Source: Limnomonas spitsbergensis (Eukaryota; Chlorophyta; Chlorophyceae; Chlamydomonadales). From it: a stretch of 64,000 nt of DNA. The stretch spans positions 7,718,501-7,782,500 of the forward strand of contig JAYJMM010000039.1 of NCBI GenBank assembly GCA_037349105.1. The letters run 5' to 3'. Below are positions 39,425-52,026 of this stretch, piece by piece. The notes below the pieces were generated by a model. It was not told where the DNA came from. It was given only the letters and a program-made list of their open reading frames with translations, and did not search any database. Position numbers and translations under genes: made by a program. Within the stretch, counting starts at the first letter, position 1. The number at the start of each line of letters is the position of its first letter.

Positions 39425-39720
39425 CTTTGATTCGCTCTTGATTCAGGCTCAAATCAAACGGTGGAAATTTCGGCTTGATTCAAACGTTAACCCGCTTGAT
39501 TCATGGTTTGATTCCGGCTTGATAAGAACGCTTGATTCCGCTTGATTCCTGTTTGATAAGAACCCTTGATTCCCGTTTGATTTCGGCTTGATTCCATGCG
39601 CTTGATTCTTGCTTGATTCCTGCTTGATATCCGCTTGAATCAAGCTCAAATCAAGCGCTAGCTGCAGTGGCTTGATTTCAAAAAATCCCGCTTGATTCAT
39701 AGTTTGATTCAGGGGTATGT
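39425..39720. repeat. Cluster of CTTGATTC words
   Basis: About twenty copies of CTTGATTC, CTTGATAAG or TTTGATTC in 300 bp, in irregular tandem order, partly with the complement GAATCAAGC near 39640. It lies immediately before the first visible exon of the helicase gene. Two CGCTTGATTT words also occur at 30646-30672. Confidence 0.75.
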
Positions 39721-39780
39721 TTCAAGCAGGATTTTTTTCGTTTCAAGCGTGGATCAAGGGGCCCCATGTTACCGACGCAG

Positions 39781-42700
39781 CTCTGGGGGTGCTGGCAGTC
39801 GCTCAGAGGAGCCATTAGCCTCCGTCTCTGCTACACCTGTGAATAGGCTGCAAGCCTCAACTGGTGCGGTGGTGCATGAGCCTCCGAGGGCGGTAGAGGT
39901 GACCAAGGGGGGTCGCAATCCCTCAGCTGCAGAGCCGCCGGCCACACGGTATAAGCCTGGCCAGGCTCGGGAGAGGTATGCAAAAGGCCCGGACGGTACA
40001 TCAGGCTTTAGTGAGCGGGGCCATCACGCCTCAAGCCCTGTTACTATCACCACCAAGGCCCCCTATGCAGCCGGTGCTCCCCGTGCTGCGGCTGGAGTCC
40101 TGGCAGTAAGGGCAGCAAGTGTCCGCACCTTCGTCCCACCACCTTCGCCGCCGGTAGACCCAGCATTGCCACCTGCTGCCGCCGCCGCCCTCACAGCTGC
40201 ACCGCTGCTCCAGAGTGACAAGACTATCCGAGTGCAGGGCGTCGTCAAGTGGGTGGGGATCAAGGGGGAGGAGGGGTCTGCTGGGGTGCGAGGAGCAGAC
40301 CTGGAGCCCTTTCAGCACTTCTTGGCCAAGCATCCTGAGTTTGCTGCGGCTGCCGATGGGAGGGGACCCGTGTTCTATGCGTTCACCAACTCTGACATGG
40401 ACTCAGCTCTGCGTGTGGGAGACCGTGTGCAGGTGAGGGTTTATTTTGAGGTGAGGGCTCCTCGGAAGTGAAATCACCACTGCTCCCCCTCAGATCATCA
40501 TACGCCGGCAAGTGGAAAGAGGGGAAGAGGGGGGGATGGAAGATTTAATTTTAGCAGCAGTGGCGAGCCCTCCCTTCCGTCATAAAAGGATGTCAGATAC
40601 TGGCGGCGTACACAACAAATGTTTTGGCTGATGTGTCACACATATATCGCCATGTGGCCTGTGGATTATAACAGCCTACCCTTTTGGAGGAAGCATAATT
40701 GTGGCTTAAGCTTGCAGAGTCAGCTGTTATTCGGGCTTCAACTGGGTACGTGATACAAGTAGGGACGGGGGATGGAACCCCCCCGGATCAAGCCTCAGTT
40801 TCACGCAGGGACTGGGGTGTGTCACTGTGTGTCACATACGTGAAATGAGGCTAGATTCATTGAGGCTCGGCGTACCTATCGACACTACCCTTATTAGCCC
40901 TTGTTGAATTGTCTCACGTAGATGCAGCTGAGGCTGGGGTCAGATCGCAGCCTGCAGGCATCAGCCCCGCGCATACTGAAGCTGCATTGGGACCGGGGCG
41001 GAGGGACTACGGGTAAGGCTGCAGCGGCAAGAGTAGCGGTGGGCTGCGGCGTGCGCAGTGCCTCAGAGCTGGCCGGGCTGGTCCGGCTTGCTGCAGCCTC
41101 TGGTGTCAGTGGTGGGGTGGCTGGGGACTTCCCGCTGCTGAAACAGGTCTTGGACGAGGATAATGCTGATGTGGGGGTGAGGGAGGGGATGCAGGTGGGC
41201 AATCAACATAGTGTGAATGTGAGGAAGGGGATGCAGGCAGTCACACTAGTGTGAGGGTGAGAGGGGATGCTGGCGTTCATACCAGTGTGAAGGTGAAATC
41301 ATTTGTGTACCTGAGCTCTAGTGAGCTCAGGTTTGTCCTTGTCCCACACCCTAGGTAGTTAGGTACACTTTCACACACTTCAGAGAAGTATAGGGCAGGT
41401 TGACAAGAGTGGAGGTTCAGGGGAAGCTTTTCATTCTATTGTGGCACTTGAGAAAGAGCTGATCACTGTTAGTGTGGAGGGCCAGGTGCAGCTGATCTGA
41501 GAGCTCAACTATCTCCCATCACCTGTCCTCTCTCCCTGTGGCCACCAACCCTACTACACATCCACACATGTACCATCCACACCATCCTCATGCCCGCCCT
41601 CACCGCACCCTCCCTCCAAGGTTGTGTCCGAGCTGGTCGCGGTCTCTCGGGACCTGCTGTGTAATCGCACGCAGCAGTATACGACGCGTCGGCTGCAGCG
41701 TGTGCTGTGCTCCGCCTCTTTCCTCATGCCGGAGGGTAGCCTGCTGGTCTGCCTCTCCCAATTAGGGCCCCTCGTGCACCTGGCAACCCGGGCAGTGCTG
41801 GGCGCTTGCTGCACGCTGGACCCAGGGTGCGCCCGGCTGCTGGTGCCCGCTGCCTCGGCCCTAGCGCCCTTCTTGCCGAATGCCACACAGGTGTGTAGGG
41901 GGATGGTTGAGGGTACATACGAGGGTTACGGTGCAAGTGTGTAGGGAAGGTATGGGAGTATGTTGGAGGGCCGGTGCGACTTGCAGATGGGAGGAGGGGG
42001 AGGAGGGGGTGTAGGTGGGTTCAACAGATGGGGATGGCTGATAGGGACGGAAGGAAAGTTAGTGGGAAAGATTGGGGGGAAGGTGCCAGGGGCATTTGTT
42101 TCAATGAACGAGACACCAGGGCATATGTGTGCCTCTTGAATCCCAGCTGTGATTGGCAATATTTCTGCAGCTCTCCTGAATCTCAAAACCGTTCATCATG
42201 TGACTCCTGTTACAATTTTGATGTAGCCAAAGTCATTCTTTGGCTTAGACAGCTTTGTCTGTCTGCGTGGATGTGGTTCATGCTGCCATCATCCCTCTCC
42301 AAGTACCTCCCTCCCTGCCAGCCTCCCTGCTCCCACATATTTCATCTGCCCCTCCTCGCACCCTCTCCTGCAGTTCCTGGCCGAGTTCCTGCGCACTTCG
42401 CACCCCCTCCAGCCGTCTGATCCACCTTCCTGCTTCGCGTGGTGGCAGCTGCCAAGTGTCCCCCTGGCTCAAGAAATCGCTTTCATGGACTCCACAGGGT
42501 CGGCACATCTTGCCTCCCTGCCCACCGTGCGGGTGGGGCAGCCTTACCCAGACATCGGCACGTATCTGGACACTTACTTCAGGCTGCACCGTGCAGACTG
42601 CTTCTACGGCGTGACACAAGTGAGAGGGGAACCCACAGGCACTTGCACCCACCTACTATACTTCACACTTCAATTAAAATTCAGAAATCATGACTATGTT

Positions 42701-45700
42701 TTAGTTTCAGAGGTGTTGGATTCAGATTTGCCTTCCTCGGGTCACAAGCATGGTCCTGAGCCAAGGCTAGCTGGAAGGCTTATTGGGAGAGCACATTTTA
42801 GGACTTTTCTTTGAGTAACAGCGGAGAGACGGGGCTCTCTTCATCCAATCCCAGGGCACATATATATTTACGGTACTGTAGATTTCCGTTGCCTTCCATC
42901 ATAATTTCCGTTGTTTGGGGTTGCGGGATCCATGAATATACTATTTATTGATCTTCGACGCCAGTTTTCAGTCCAAATTTAAGAGTTTGGGAGGATAATG
43001 TGCCCTGAGGGCAGCATTAAAAGGAATAAATTTTCATACCCGAGGGAAGGCAAATCAAATCTACGATATACACTCGGGTATACATATATTTTTTTATCGT
43101 GGACTTTTATCTTAATGAATTGTTTTATTACACATCCCTCCTGTTACTCCTGTCAACATTGCAACTGGTCTCTAAAGTTATCCGCCAGGTCTCCCCAAAT
43201 CCCCCCCCTATCTATGCACCATGCACCCCCCTCCCTCGCAGCAGCATATATCCACCAGCGCCCCGGATGTACATCCTAGCTCATCCCGCTCCCCCAAGTA
43301 TTATCTCCCCCGTGAGCTCCCTCTGATGAGACTTTTCGAACATCCCACAAAACCTGCCTTACCCCCACATCCCTTCACCTTGCTCTCTCCCCCTCGCCCC
43401 CCCTCCCACACCTTTCCCTCCTACTTCTCCATATCCTCCCACCCCGAGATTCACCATAATTTCCTACTTTGCGACACCTGCCTCTGTTTAAATCAGGCAA
43501 TGCAGCAGGCCTCCGAGCATCACCGGCAACAGGAACCTTCCTCCGCGCTGATCTTCGACCACATTGTGGTGTGCGGGCTTGTCGTGACAGATGTGGACAC
43601 TGAGGTGGGCGTGCGGCTAGCATGCATATTGCCGGTGGGAGGCAGCAGGCTGCGGTACAACTCGCTGACCATGGGGAACATGGTTGCCATCTCACTGCGA
43701 GGCGACTTCCGAGACCCAGCGTTGGTTTGGGGAACAATCACCCAGGCGCCAACGGCTGCGGAGAGATCTGCAGTGGCTGCTTTTTCGGGGCGTAGTCCAT
43801 CACGACCTGGCCGCATATCCTTCCAGGTGCAGTGCGACAGGCTGGCCCTGTCTCATATCCGCCATGGGGTGACCTGGGACACTAATCACCCCTGAGCCAT
43901 GTAGCCATCAGTGTGCTGACTGACCTATGGTATGAGACTGTTCACACTCTTAACCTCTCACGACATAAAGTCTTGATTGGCGGTGTTGCATGCTCTCGAG
44001 GAGTGCTGATAAATGAACAGTTTTTAGAGGTGCTGTGGCGTATCACGAAAAACGGCAGAGCCTCACACACGTCGTCTGAATGAGAGAATGACTGAGATGC
44101 AATCCAGCCTGTAATACATCCTACATGGAGATCCCACCTCAAGGCATAACCTACCGGTCCGCGATATCTTGCACATTTGATTTGCATGTCTGCATGAACC
44201 TGTGATACTTTCTGAACCCATGATGGAAGGGCCATGCAACGTCATGAGTCTAGCCGTGTCAGGCAACCAGATTTGTGTGCCTACAGTCCCTACACCATGC
44301 CGGCTGTCACTGTGCGCTGCGCCTAGTCGGTGCACGGCCCCTTGCTGTCACTGCGATCCATTCTTGCGCGCAATGGTATGGCATGTTCCATTATGTCTTT
44401 GCGGTATGGGTGAAATGTATATCCCCCCGGAACAGGAACCCATGTGAAGTTGTGAGAGCACATAGCATGTGGTAGTCCAGGGACTAACGCAGAGGGCAAA
44501 GGCACAGCCAGCACAGTTTCAGTGTTCATCTCAGGAGCGTTGGGATCCACAATCAGGATGCATATATTATAAGCATGCTAATGCCGTGCCAGTCAGGATG
44601 ACATGCGGCGATCACTGCGTGCCCCCGGCTCGCTATCGTCATTCATTAACCGTTTTGAATCTTGCCACATGTTGGGACCAGCCAGGGTGAGAGATCAACA
44701 GAGTTATTTGTGTGTGCTGCCTTCGCCTGTAAAATAAAAACATCTGTTTGTAAATCAAGGGGATTCTGATGCTATGTAGCGCATGTACTTTCTTTGCCTC
44801 TTTGCAACATCAGCTTCCCTCTCTGCCTGCCAGGCTATCAGCTACACCGTGGTAGCTCAATTTTGTTATTTTTGAGCTTTGGCTGTTTGACTGCTATGAA
44901 GCAGTCCTTCAAAAAGGCTGAAGGCATCACTTTGTAGCATCCATGAGTAGGTGGCACAGTCAAATTGACATAATGACGGACCCGGGGTGACTCCTGGAGC
45001 CCTACGGCAGCCCGGTTGAGTTGACAGCCAGAAACCTCGAAACTCTTTGATCATGCTGTTGCTGTTTCTTCATTTCAGGTCCAGTGGTATCGGGGCGCCA
45101 ACTACATTACAGACTCACAGATTTTGGAGGAGCTGGCTAGCAGCTACGGCAAAGCCCGACTGATCGAGAACCCCGTGTCCTTTGTGACCTATGCCCCGGT
45201 GTTGGCTGCACTGAGCAGCCTTTGGATTCTAGGATGCCCCATCGAGCTGCCCTTTTCTGACACGCTAATGACCGGCCAGCTGGCTCTTGCAACCGATGCG
45301 GAGGCCTTTGGGGCGGCTGGCCTTGCACTAGGAGTCCCATCCTCGCTAGACCAGTTCCAGGTATGTGGGGGCCATGTGGGGAAAGGTGGGTGGGCAGGTG
45401 AGGGGAGGGGCGGGCTGGTAGCAGGGGGCAGGTGGGGGAAGTGCATGTGCCAGGTGTGTGTGGGAGGGCACATGGGGGGGCCGGTGTGGAGCAGGTGCAC
45501 AGTAGTGAGAGTTCAAGTCTACAGAAGGGTGCCTGTTTTTTTTCTCCTTGCCCTTCCCCACCTACAAGCCTCCTTTGTGGTGCCATTGCAGGTTGATGCG
45601 TACGAGCATGTGCGCCAGCACTCCCTGGCCCTGGTGCAGGGTCCACCGGGGACCGGCAAGTCGTTCCTGGGCTCTCGGTTGGCTTGCATACTCGCCCAAA

Positions 45701-48700
45701 GTTACGGCCGGGTGCTGGTTGTCACAGCCAAGAATCATGCCCTGGACGAGATGCTGATGGACATCGCGGCGCTGTATGCTAGCAGGGGTACGGCGGGCGG
45801 GGCTGATACCAGCAGCATTGAAGCTGGGCTGGGATACGTGGGCCGGGTAGGCAACAGCCGCAAGATCCAGGCGGCACTGCAGCCGCGCAGTCTGGCAGCG
45901 CTGGTGAAGCCGATCACCAGTGAGCGCGCTGCCGCTGCCAACAGCGCGGTGCAGGACCTGACCCGGAGAGTTCGGAGCAAGGCGGCGCTGCTTTCAGAGG
46001 AGGCGAGCCTTGACGCAGAGGCTTACGTGCGTGCCACTGGTGATGCAGGGATGCGCACACTGTGCTACTGGCTGGGGGCAGAGTGGGATGGAAAACAGAC
46101 TCTACCTCAGACCTTGACGCCTGACCAGATCCTACAGGCCGACGACATGCTGAGAAAATCTGCCCAAGAAGTGATGTCAGAGCTGAAGGAGGAGATGGTG
46201 GCAATGCAGGCTGCTGAGGAGGGTGCCAGGGCCGGTCCAGAATCGGCATTAGAGCGGGAGCGGGAGCTATGGCGGAGGGAGCAAGAACTGCTTGAGCGCT
46301 CAGCAGGGGGGCCAGCTGAGGAGGACGAAGGAAGGCTGGACTCCTACTTGGCCATTGTCCGGTGGGTATTTGTAAGATCAAGGCAGATGGAGTCCTAGAA
46401 ATTTACTCGCATGACTGAAACATTTTGCTATTGGTTTTAAGACATTGACTCGTTTCAACTGTATTATATTTGTGTGTTGTCTGGTTGCAAGGGGGAATCT
46501 CATGTCATTGCTACTGGTCATTGGAAGCTTCTTGCAGTTGAATTCCATGAGCGTACCAAGCCAAGGCTACTTCTTTATAATATTTTGCAAGCATTAAATG
46601 TCTGTGAGTTGAAGTCGAAGGCACTTCATTGGAGTCTAATTCATGGACTGAATAAAATTCTGAAAAACTAGGAATTATCTGAATAATCTGAAAACTGGTA
46701 CACCCTTTACCCAATACCCTATACCTTACTCTCAGGTGCTTTGGTCCCGGTGGGAAGATCTCCGAGCCGCCAGATGCATACTGGTATGCGTGGGATTTCC
46801 CGCGGCGCAGGGCTTTGGTCCTCTCCCTGCTTCAAGCGGAATTTCGGAGCATATGTGCTGCCCTCACCCAGCTAGTTGAGGATCTTCAGCCTCTTCAAGA
46901 GGAGGCAGCCGCAGCCCGCTCGGTGGATGAGGCGAGAGCACTGCGCCTTGTGCCAGTCGTGGGTGCCACAGTTATGGGGATCTTGCTTCACATGGACGCC
47001 ATAGCCGAGTCTCAACCTGCGGCGCTGCTACTGGAGGAGGCTGGCGAGGTGTCCGAGGCAACGTTGCTGGCGTTGTTGCGCATCCCTTCGCTGCTGCGAT
47101 GCGTAATGATCGGGGACCACCAGCAGCTGCGGCCGGCGGTGGCAGCACACGACCTTCTGGTGCACAAGCGCCTTGATGTCAGCTGCTTTGAGCGCCTGGT
47201 GAAGCTGGGGATGCCGGTGCCGTGTCTTCAGACACAGAACCGCATGCGTGAGGAGGTGCTGGCTCCAGTGAGGCTGCACTACCCTCAGCTGAGATCCAAC
47301 AGTGAGCGGATCAGCGGTCTCCAGCGGGTGCCGTGGCTGCCTAAACCGCTGTTCTGGTGGGAGTGTGAGACGCTGGCGGTGCGGCAGGACTCGAGCTGGC
47401 GTAACGAGGAGCAGGCGCAACGGGCGGTGCGGCTGGCTAAGTTCCTGGTGCATCAGGGTGCGGCAGCAGCGGAGCGAATCACGCTGCTGGTGCCGTATGC
47501 CGTCCAGCTGTTCTTCGTGCGTATGCTGATGCGCGCTGAGGGGCTGGAGGCTGTGACATGTTCAACTGTGGATCAGTACCAGGGCGACGAGAATGATATC
47601 ATTATCCTGTCTCTGGTGAGAAATATCCGTGACACGTTGTTCACCTTATTTGGCAGAGTCCCCCCAGGCGGCCCTTAGGCCTCTGGGGCTCTGCCAGGGC
47701 TCTGCCCCTGTAGTCAGCCCGTAACTGTCAGCCAGTCTGTCTGTCTGTCTGTCAACATCGACTGGGTCTGCTGTCCCAGGAACTCTACAAGCTGGCGCCT
47801 TCAGCATATTTTGGAGAAGATTTGTCAGAGCGGTTAATTAGTCTGAGTTCAAAGATCGAGTATTGAGCTACAGACTAGAGGTGTATCTGAAAGCTATGCA
47901 GGCAGGCAGACGTGGGGAAGTAGACGTAGCAGGTTAATTCGCACCAAAGTATCATAATCGCCTTGGTTAAAAACGTCCCTCCTGCTGAGCTTGCAGATGG
48001 AGGCTGTGAAATGAAGAGCTTGGCTGATTGTGTTAGGTGGCAAAGTCTAAAATCCTGATGCAATCACGAGAGTCAGCATGGGGACACTGTGATTATTGCA
48101 CATTCAGAGATCAGCGCATGGCAACAAATGTGTGTCCAGATTATGGAACCCTAAGCTCCGTATATGAATGCTGCAACCAGGGGCTGAAACTGTGCTGGCT
48201 GTGTCTCTGCCCTATGCTGACAGGGTGTCCAGAAGCTTACCCTGGCCTGGCACACACTGGTCATGCGCTCAAAACGTCGCATGGTGATCCTATTCCTGCA
48301 GATATCTGTCCAAGCTACGCCATACAAATGAAACATGCCATGCCACTGCGTACTTGGCATGATGCTCACTGCTAGCATGCGCATGGAGTGTGGTGGCACC
48401 ATGAGGTTGTGTCCCAACTTGCGCGTGACACACAGTGATAGCTAGTAGGGTGTAGAGACTGCAGTCACAATGTTGGTAATTTGAGAGAGCGACATGGATT
48501 AATTCATGACATTGCCCAGCCCCTCCTCGAGTGGGGTTAAGAAGGCATGACCCCTGTATGAAGCCATGCAACTCAGTCATGCGAGACATTACAGTCCAGT
48601 AGGGCATGCCTTGATTTACTTGTCATTCCTGCTGAGTGGTCAGGCAATCCGGGATATAATGGGGACAAATATGATCCAGAGGAGAGCGGATGTGCCGCCA

Positions 48701-51521
48701 ACGGGTCTACCTGCCGGGGCAAGCCGGATTGGAAGCTTGTTACCGGTATGCGTACTTGCTCTTGTTTGCAAGCTCGCCTTTCTTCTTGGACATTAGTGCA
48801 GTGCTATGGAATCATTCATTATCGTAGCTCCTTAATCTTTCACGGGTTACAAGACTGACGTGCCTTTCCCTGTTGTGCTCACCTTGCAGGTGAGGTGTGA
48901 CCCTGCTGCTCCAGAGAAGCTGGGGTTCATGGGGACTGTGAACCGCATGATTGTGGCCACGTCGAGACAGAAGCTGGCACTGGTGGTGGTGGGTAGCAGC
49001 CGCTGCTTTGGCACACACCCAGAGTGGAGCAAGCTCATGGCAGCTATGAAGGCGGATAATGCCGCGGTAACGCCGCAACGCCCGCATGGCCTTGCAAGGG
49101 CCCCAATGCCAATGGATGTCAAAGAGGAAGCGGGCATGGGCCCTGCGCTGCCTATCTGCTGCCCCCGCCACCCACACAAGCTGCTGTGGGTGCCGGACTC
49201 GCGCTGCTTCCCACCCAGCGGCTGCGGCGAGGCATGTGGCCAACAGCTCCCACGCTGTTCACACACTTGCTCCCTCCGTTGCCACTCCCCCATCGAGGCA
49301 CACGGCCTCTGCAAAGTGTCCGTCACCCACACGCACTCCCCTTGCGGCCATATAATCCACTGCCAGTGCCATGCCATTCCTGTGGAGTGCCCGAAGCCGG
49401 GGCTCTTCAAGCTGCCTTGTGGGCATGAAAAACAGATGACCTGTGGGGCCAGGCAGGCAGAGATGTTGCTGCCAGAGGCGGAGCGCCCCAAGTGCACGGC
49501 TTTCAGCGAAGTGCGGCTTGAAACTTGCGGCCATACCATCTGGCTGCCATGTGGGGCTGACGCTAAGGGCTACTCTGACCCAGACTTCAATGCATGCAGC
49601 GGCTGTATGAGGGTCCCCTTTTCAGGCTCTGATGCAGATCATGGAGGCCAGGACGCATTGCGCCGCTTCCTCGCGCCATATGCTACCCAGAAAGCTGCGG
49701 CGGGAGCGGCGGCGGGTGCTGCGGCGGGAGCAGCGGCGGCCCCTTTGGAAGACTCCTGCTTGTCATCTGAGCAAGTCAGGGTGATTGCGGATGAGACTCT
49801 GCGGCTGGGTTTGTGTAACCTGGGTGAGGTGGAGCTGGTTCAAGAAGCTGTACGGGCAGCAAGGGTGCCTCACGCGCTGGCATTGGCAGCCACGCCCGAC
49901 CCAATTGTCTGGAGCCACACGGCCACAGCTGAGGATAAGGCCGGTGCGGAGGCAAGCTTTCGCTCCGATCAGGCCCTCTGGCGTGTGCTGCTTCGCGAGA
50001 GCGGAGTTGCGGTGCCCCAGGAGTGGCAGCGGCAGCCGCTTAGCCTTATCGGCGGATTGGCTCTCCTGGGGCTGGGGAGGGAGGGAAGCCCTCAGATGCG
50101 GCGGTCTTCGGACAGAGGCTGGCAGCACTACATCGGGCAGGGATCCATGACGCAAAGTCGCTCCTGGCCCTGCTGCAAAAGGCGGGGGACGCTGCGTATG
50201 CTGAGCTGACTGAGCATGCAAAGGCTTGGTACGAGTGGGAGGAGCACAGACTGGCAGAAACTGTCCTGAATAGGCTCCGAGCAGCTCCGCCTCCTCAGGA
50301 CTTGTCTGCAGATGCACCTCTCAGCAGCGCCTCAGCCCATGCATCAGCATCAAGCAAGCTGGTCTCCACAGGCTCATCAGCTCTTCCGGGGAGGCCTGCT
50401 GCTAGTGCTACGTCTGGGAGGGCTGAGGCTGGTGTTGATGATGTCGGGGGGACGTCTAGCAGTACAGACCGCTTGAGAGCAGCACCTCAAGACATCATAG
50501 TCATAGATGCAGCGGAGCGGGACAAATATATGCCGTGGCCTTTGACAGCCCCGCCTGCTCAGCAACCGCCAGCATGCGCGCATCATGGGGCCTACTATGC
50601 GCCGCTGACGTGCTCGGACCTCCACATCTAGAGGTGCCGCGGGACTTCCTGTACCGTGCCTCCCTGGCAGGCAGTACGTACGTCAGCATTGATCTTCGCA
50701 GTGCAGACTTCCATGTCCTGTCCCTTGCAGTCCCATAGCTGATTAAGCAGCCATCCTGGGCAACGTGGCTGGGAGCTACGCTGGACGCGGGTCTGACAGC
50801 CCAGGTGCCCTTCCTAGCGGACCTCAAGCCGTTGCGGATGCGCGTGCTAGGTAAGGTTCTACACCGTAAGAATGCAGCATTGCAGTCATACTGCCTAAGC
50901 CTGCTGACACAGCTTCTGTCAGCAATTGCAAGCCTGCACCCGGATGACTTTGCTGTCGTGAGCCGTGTGTTCCGCTTCTCTTGCGACGAGCTGTGCATGC
51001 AGCTGCGTCCGGGCGCCACAGCTCGTGAGGCTGACCGGTTGTCATCGCTGGTAGAGCGTGTGCTGCATCAGCTAGGATGGGGGGAGCTGCTGCCAACGCG
51101 TGTTGAGGTATTCAACCTGGTCAGGCGGCCGTTGGGAGAACGCGTGGCAGGCATGGCTCGATGCCTCCTAGAAGAGGGCACAGACATCCTCTTGCACCTC
51201 GGGCACCCTGCCTTGCGCACCTCAGCTCAGTTTGTGGACCTGCCAGCCGTACACAACGCCGCGTGGACAGAGCCACCGCAACCGCCACTGACGGCAGAGG
51301 AGCGTTGCGACGACAGCAACTTTGTGAGGGAGATGCTGGCCACCCTACCCAGGAAAGGACACTTGAAGGCCGTTCAGAGCAGCCCTATCATGAAGATGAA
51401 GAAGCTGCCGATGTGGGCTCGTCCCCTCGTTGCGCTTGAGCAAATGCAAGCTGACAAGGTTTCCGCTGGCAGAAAAACCTCCTTGTCAGTGGCTTCTGCA
51501 ACCTTCGAGCCCTCAAGGTGA
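39781..51521 (+). CDS. ZNFX1-type SF1 RNA helicase with NF-X1 zinc fingers and an extra C-terminal domain; three frame interruptions near the 3' end
   Basis: Exons: 39781-40432, 40922-41176, 41621-41890, 42374-42619, 43497-43826, 45079-45360, 45592-46361, 46736-47615, 48890-51521 (TGA); GT-AG, phases match. An upstream exon is likely. Approximate residues: 145-245 resemble a cold-shock/OB fold (VQGVVKWVGIKG, FYAFTNSD, LRVGDRVQ); ENPVSFVTY before the core; Walker A GPPGTGKS (~695); TAKNHALDEM; motif II LEEAGEVSE (~1033, matching the EEAAEVLE of ZNFX1); MIGDHQQLRP; STVDQYQGDENDIIILSLV; NRMIVATSR (~1250). A Cys/His-rich block with GCGEACGQQLPRCSHTCSLRC follows (~1312-1465). The last exon then shifts frame near 50090 and 50520 and meets an in-frame TAG at 50736. 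Past that it continues as a conserved-looking domain with YVSIDLRSADF. ZNFX1 acts in small-RNA inheritance and antiviral RNA sensing in animals; its role here is unknown. Confidence 0.85.
44200..44640 (-). repeat. Diverged dispersed repeat in helicase intron 5 (copy 1)
   Basis: Reverse complemented, this stretch shares with 48120-48460 the words CTGAAACTGTGCTGGCTGTG and GAACATGCCATACCATTGCG (GAAACATGCCATGCCACTGCG in the other) in the opposite order of strands and with intermediate similarity between them. No coding capacity is seen. Probably an old transposon or repeat family. Confidence 0.45.
48120..48460 (+). repeat. Diverged dispersed repeat in helicase intron 8 (copy 2)
   Basis: Inverted relative of the stretch at 44200-44640, lying in the 1.27-kb intron between the motif V and motif VI exons. 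Confidence 0.45.
50736..50738 (+). other. In-frame TAG inside the C-terminal domain of the helicase gene
   Basis: The frame is open from about 50500 to 51521 except for this TAG, which follows SADFHVLSLAVP and precedes LIKQPSWATWLGATLD. Protein-like sequence is continuous on both sides. No intron with sensible borders removes it without also removing the SIDLR motif. Confidence 0.7.
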
Positions 51522-51940
51522 ATGGAGGTTAAACAACAAGATTGAATCATAGCAATGTTAATGTTGCCATGACCTTATGACCATGCCCATTTATGTATCG
51601 GGCTGATTCCAATTCGAGCAAGGATTGATTCCGACAATTTATTAAGTCCACATGCTTTAGTAGACTTGGGTAACGATACTTCAATGAATGCCCTGTCCTT
51701 TTTCTGTGAGCATGTTGCCAGAGTAAGTAAGGCCACTGTCATCTTGCAAGATTACTTACTTGCTTACGGTATGTCATGAATATCTTGCAACTTCGGCGGG
51801 AGTTCAAATCAATTTGCTGATACATGGTCTCTCTAGCCCGAAAACCCAGGCAAAAAATGATGTACTGATAGAGGGCTCAATTATCATTTGCCATCATAGC
51901 GTAAATGGACTGAGCAAAATTTGAAACCGGATCTTACGTC
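51522..51940. other. Downstream of the helicase gene, no gene seen
   Basis: AT-rich relative to the gene, no coding-like frame, no TGTAA seen. It presumably holds the 3' UTR of the helicase gene. Confidence 0.4.
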
Positions 51941-52026
51941 AGGGTTTAGGGTTTAGGGTTTAGGGTTTAGGGTTTAGGGTTTATGGTTTAGGGTTTAGGG
52001 TTTAGGGTTTAGGGTTTAGGGTTTAG
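51941..52026 (+). repeat. Interstitial telomere repeat (TTTAGGG)n
   Basis: About twelve tandem copies of GGGTTTA, one with TTATGG instead of TTTAGG. The G-rich strand is the plus strand, as it would be at a right-hand chromosome end, but the sequence continues for 12 kb beyond it. Confidence 0.95.

Noticed and set aside
50736..50738. A changed genetic code with TAG read as Gln, as in some ulvophyte algae
   Set aside because: THUMPD1 and SUA5 in the same window end with TAG at the expected family length, and no other in-frame TAG is needed within the exons.
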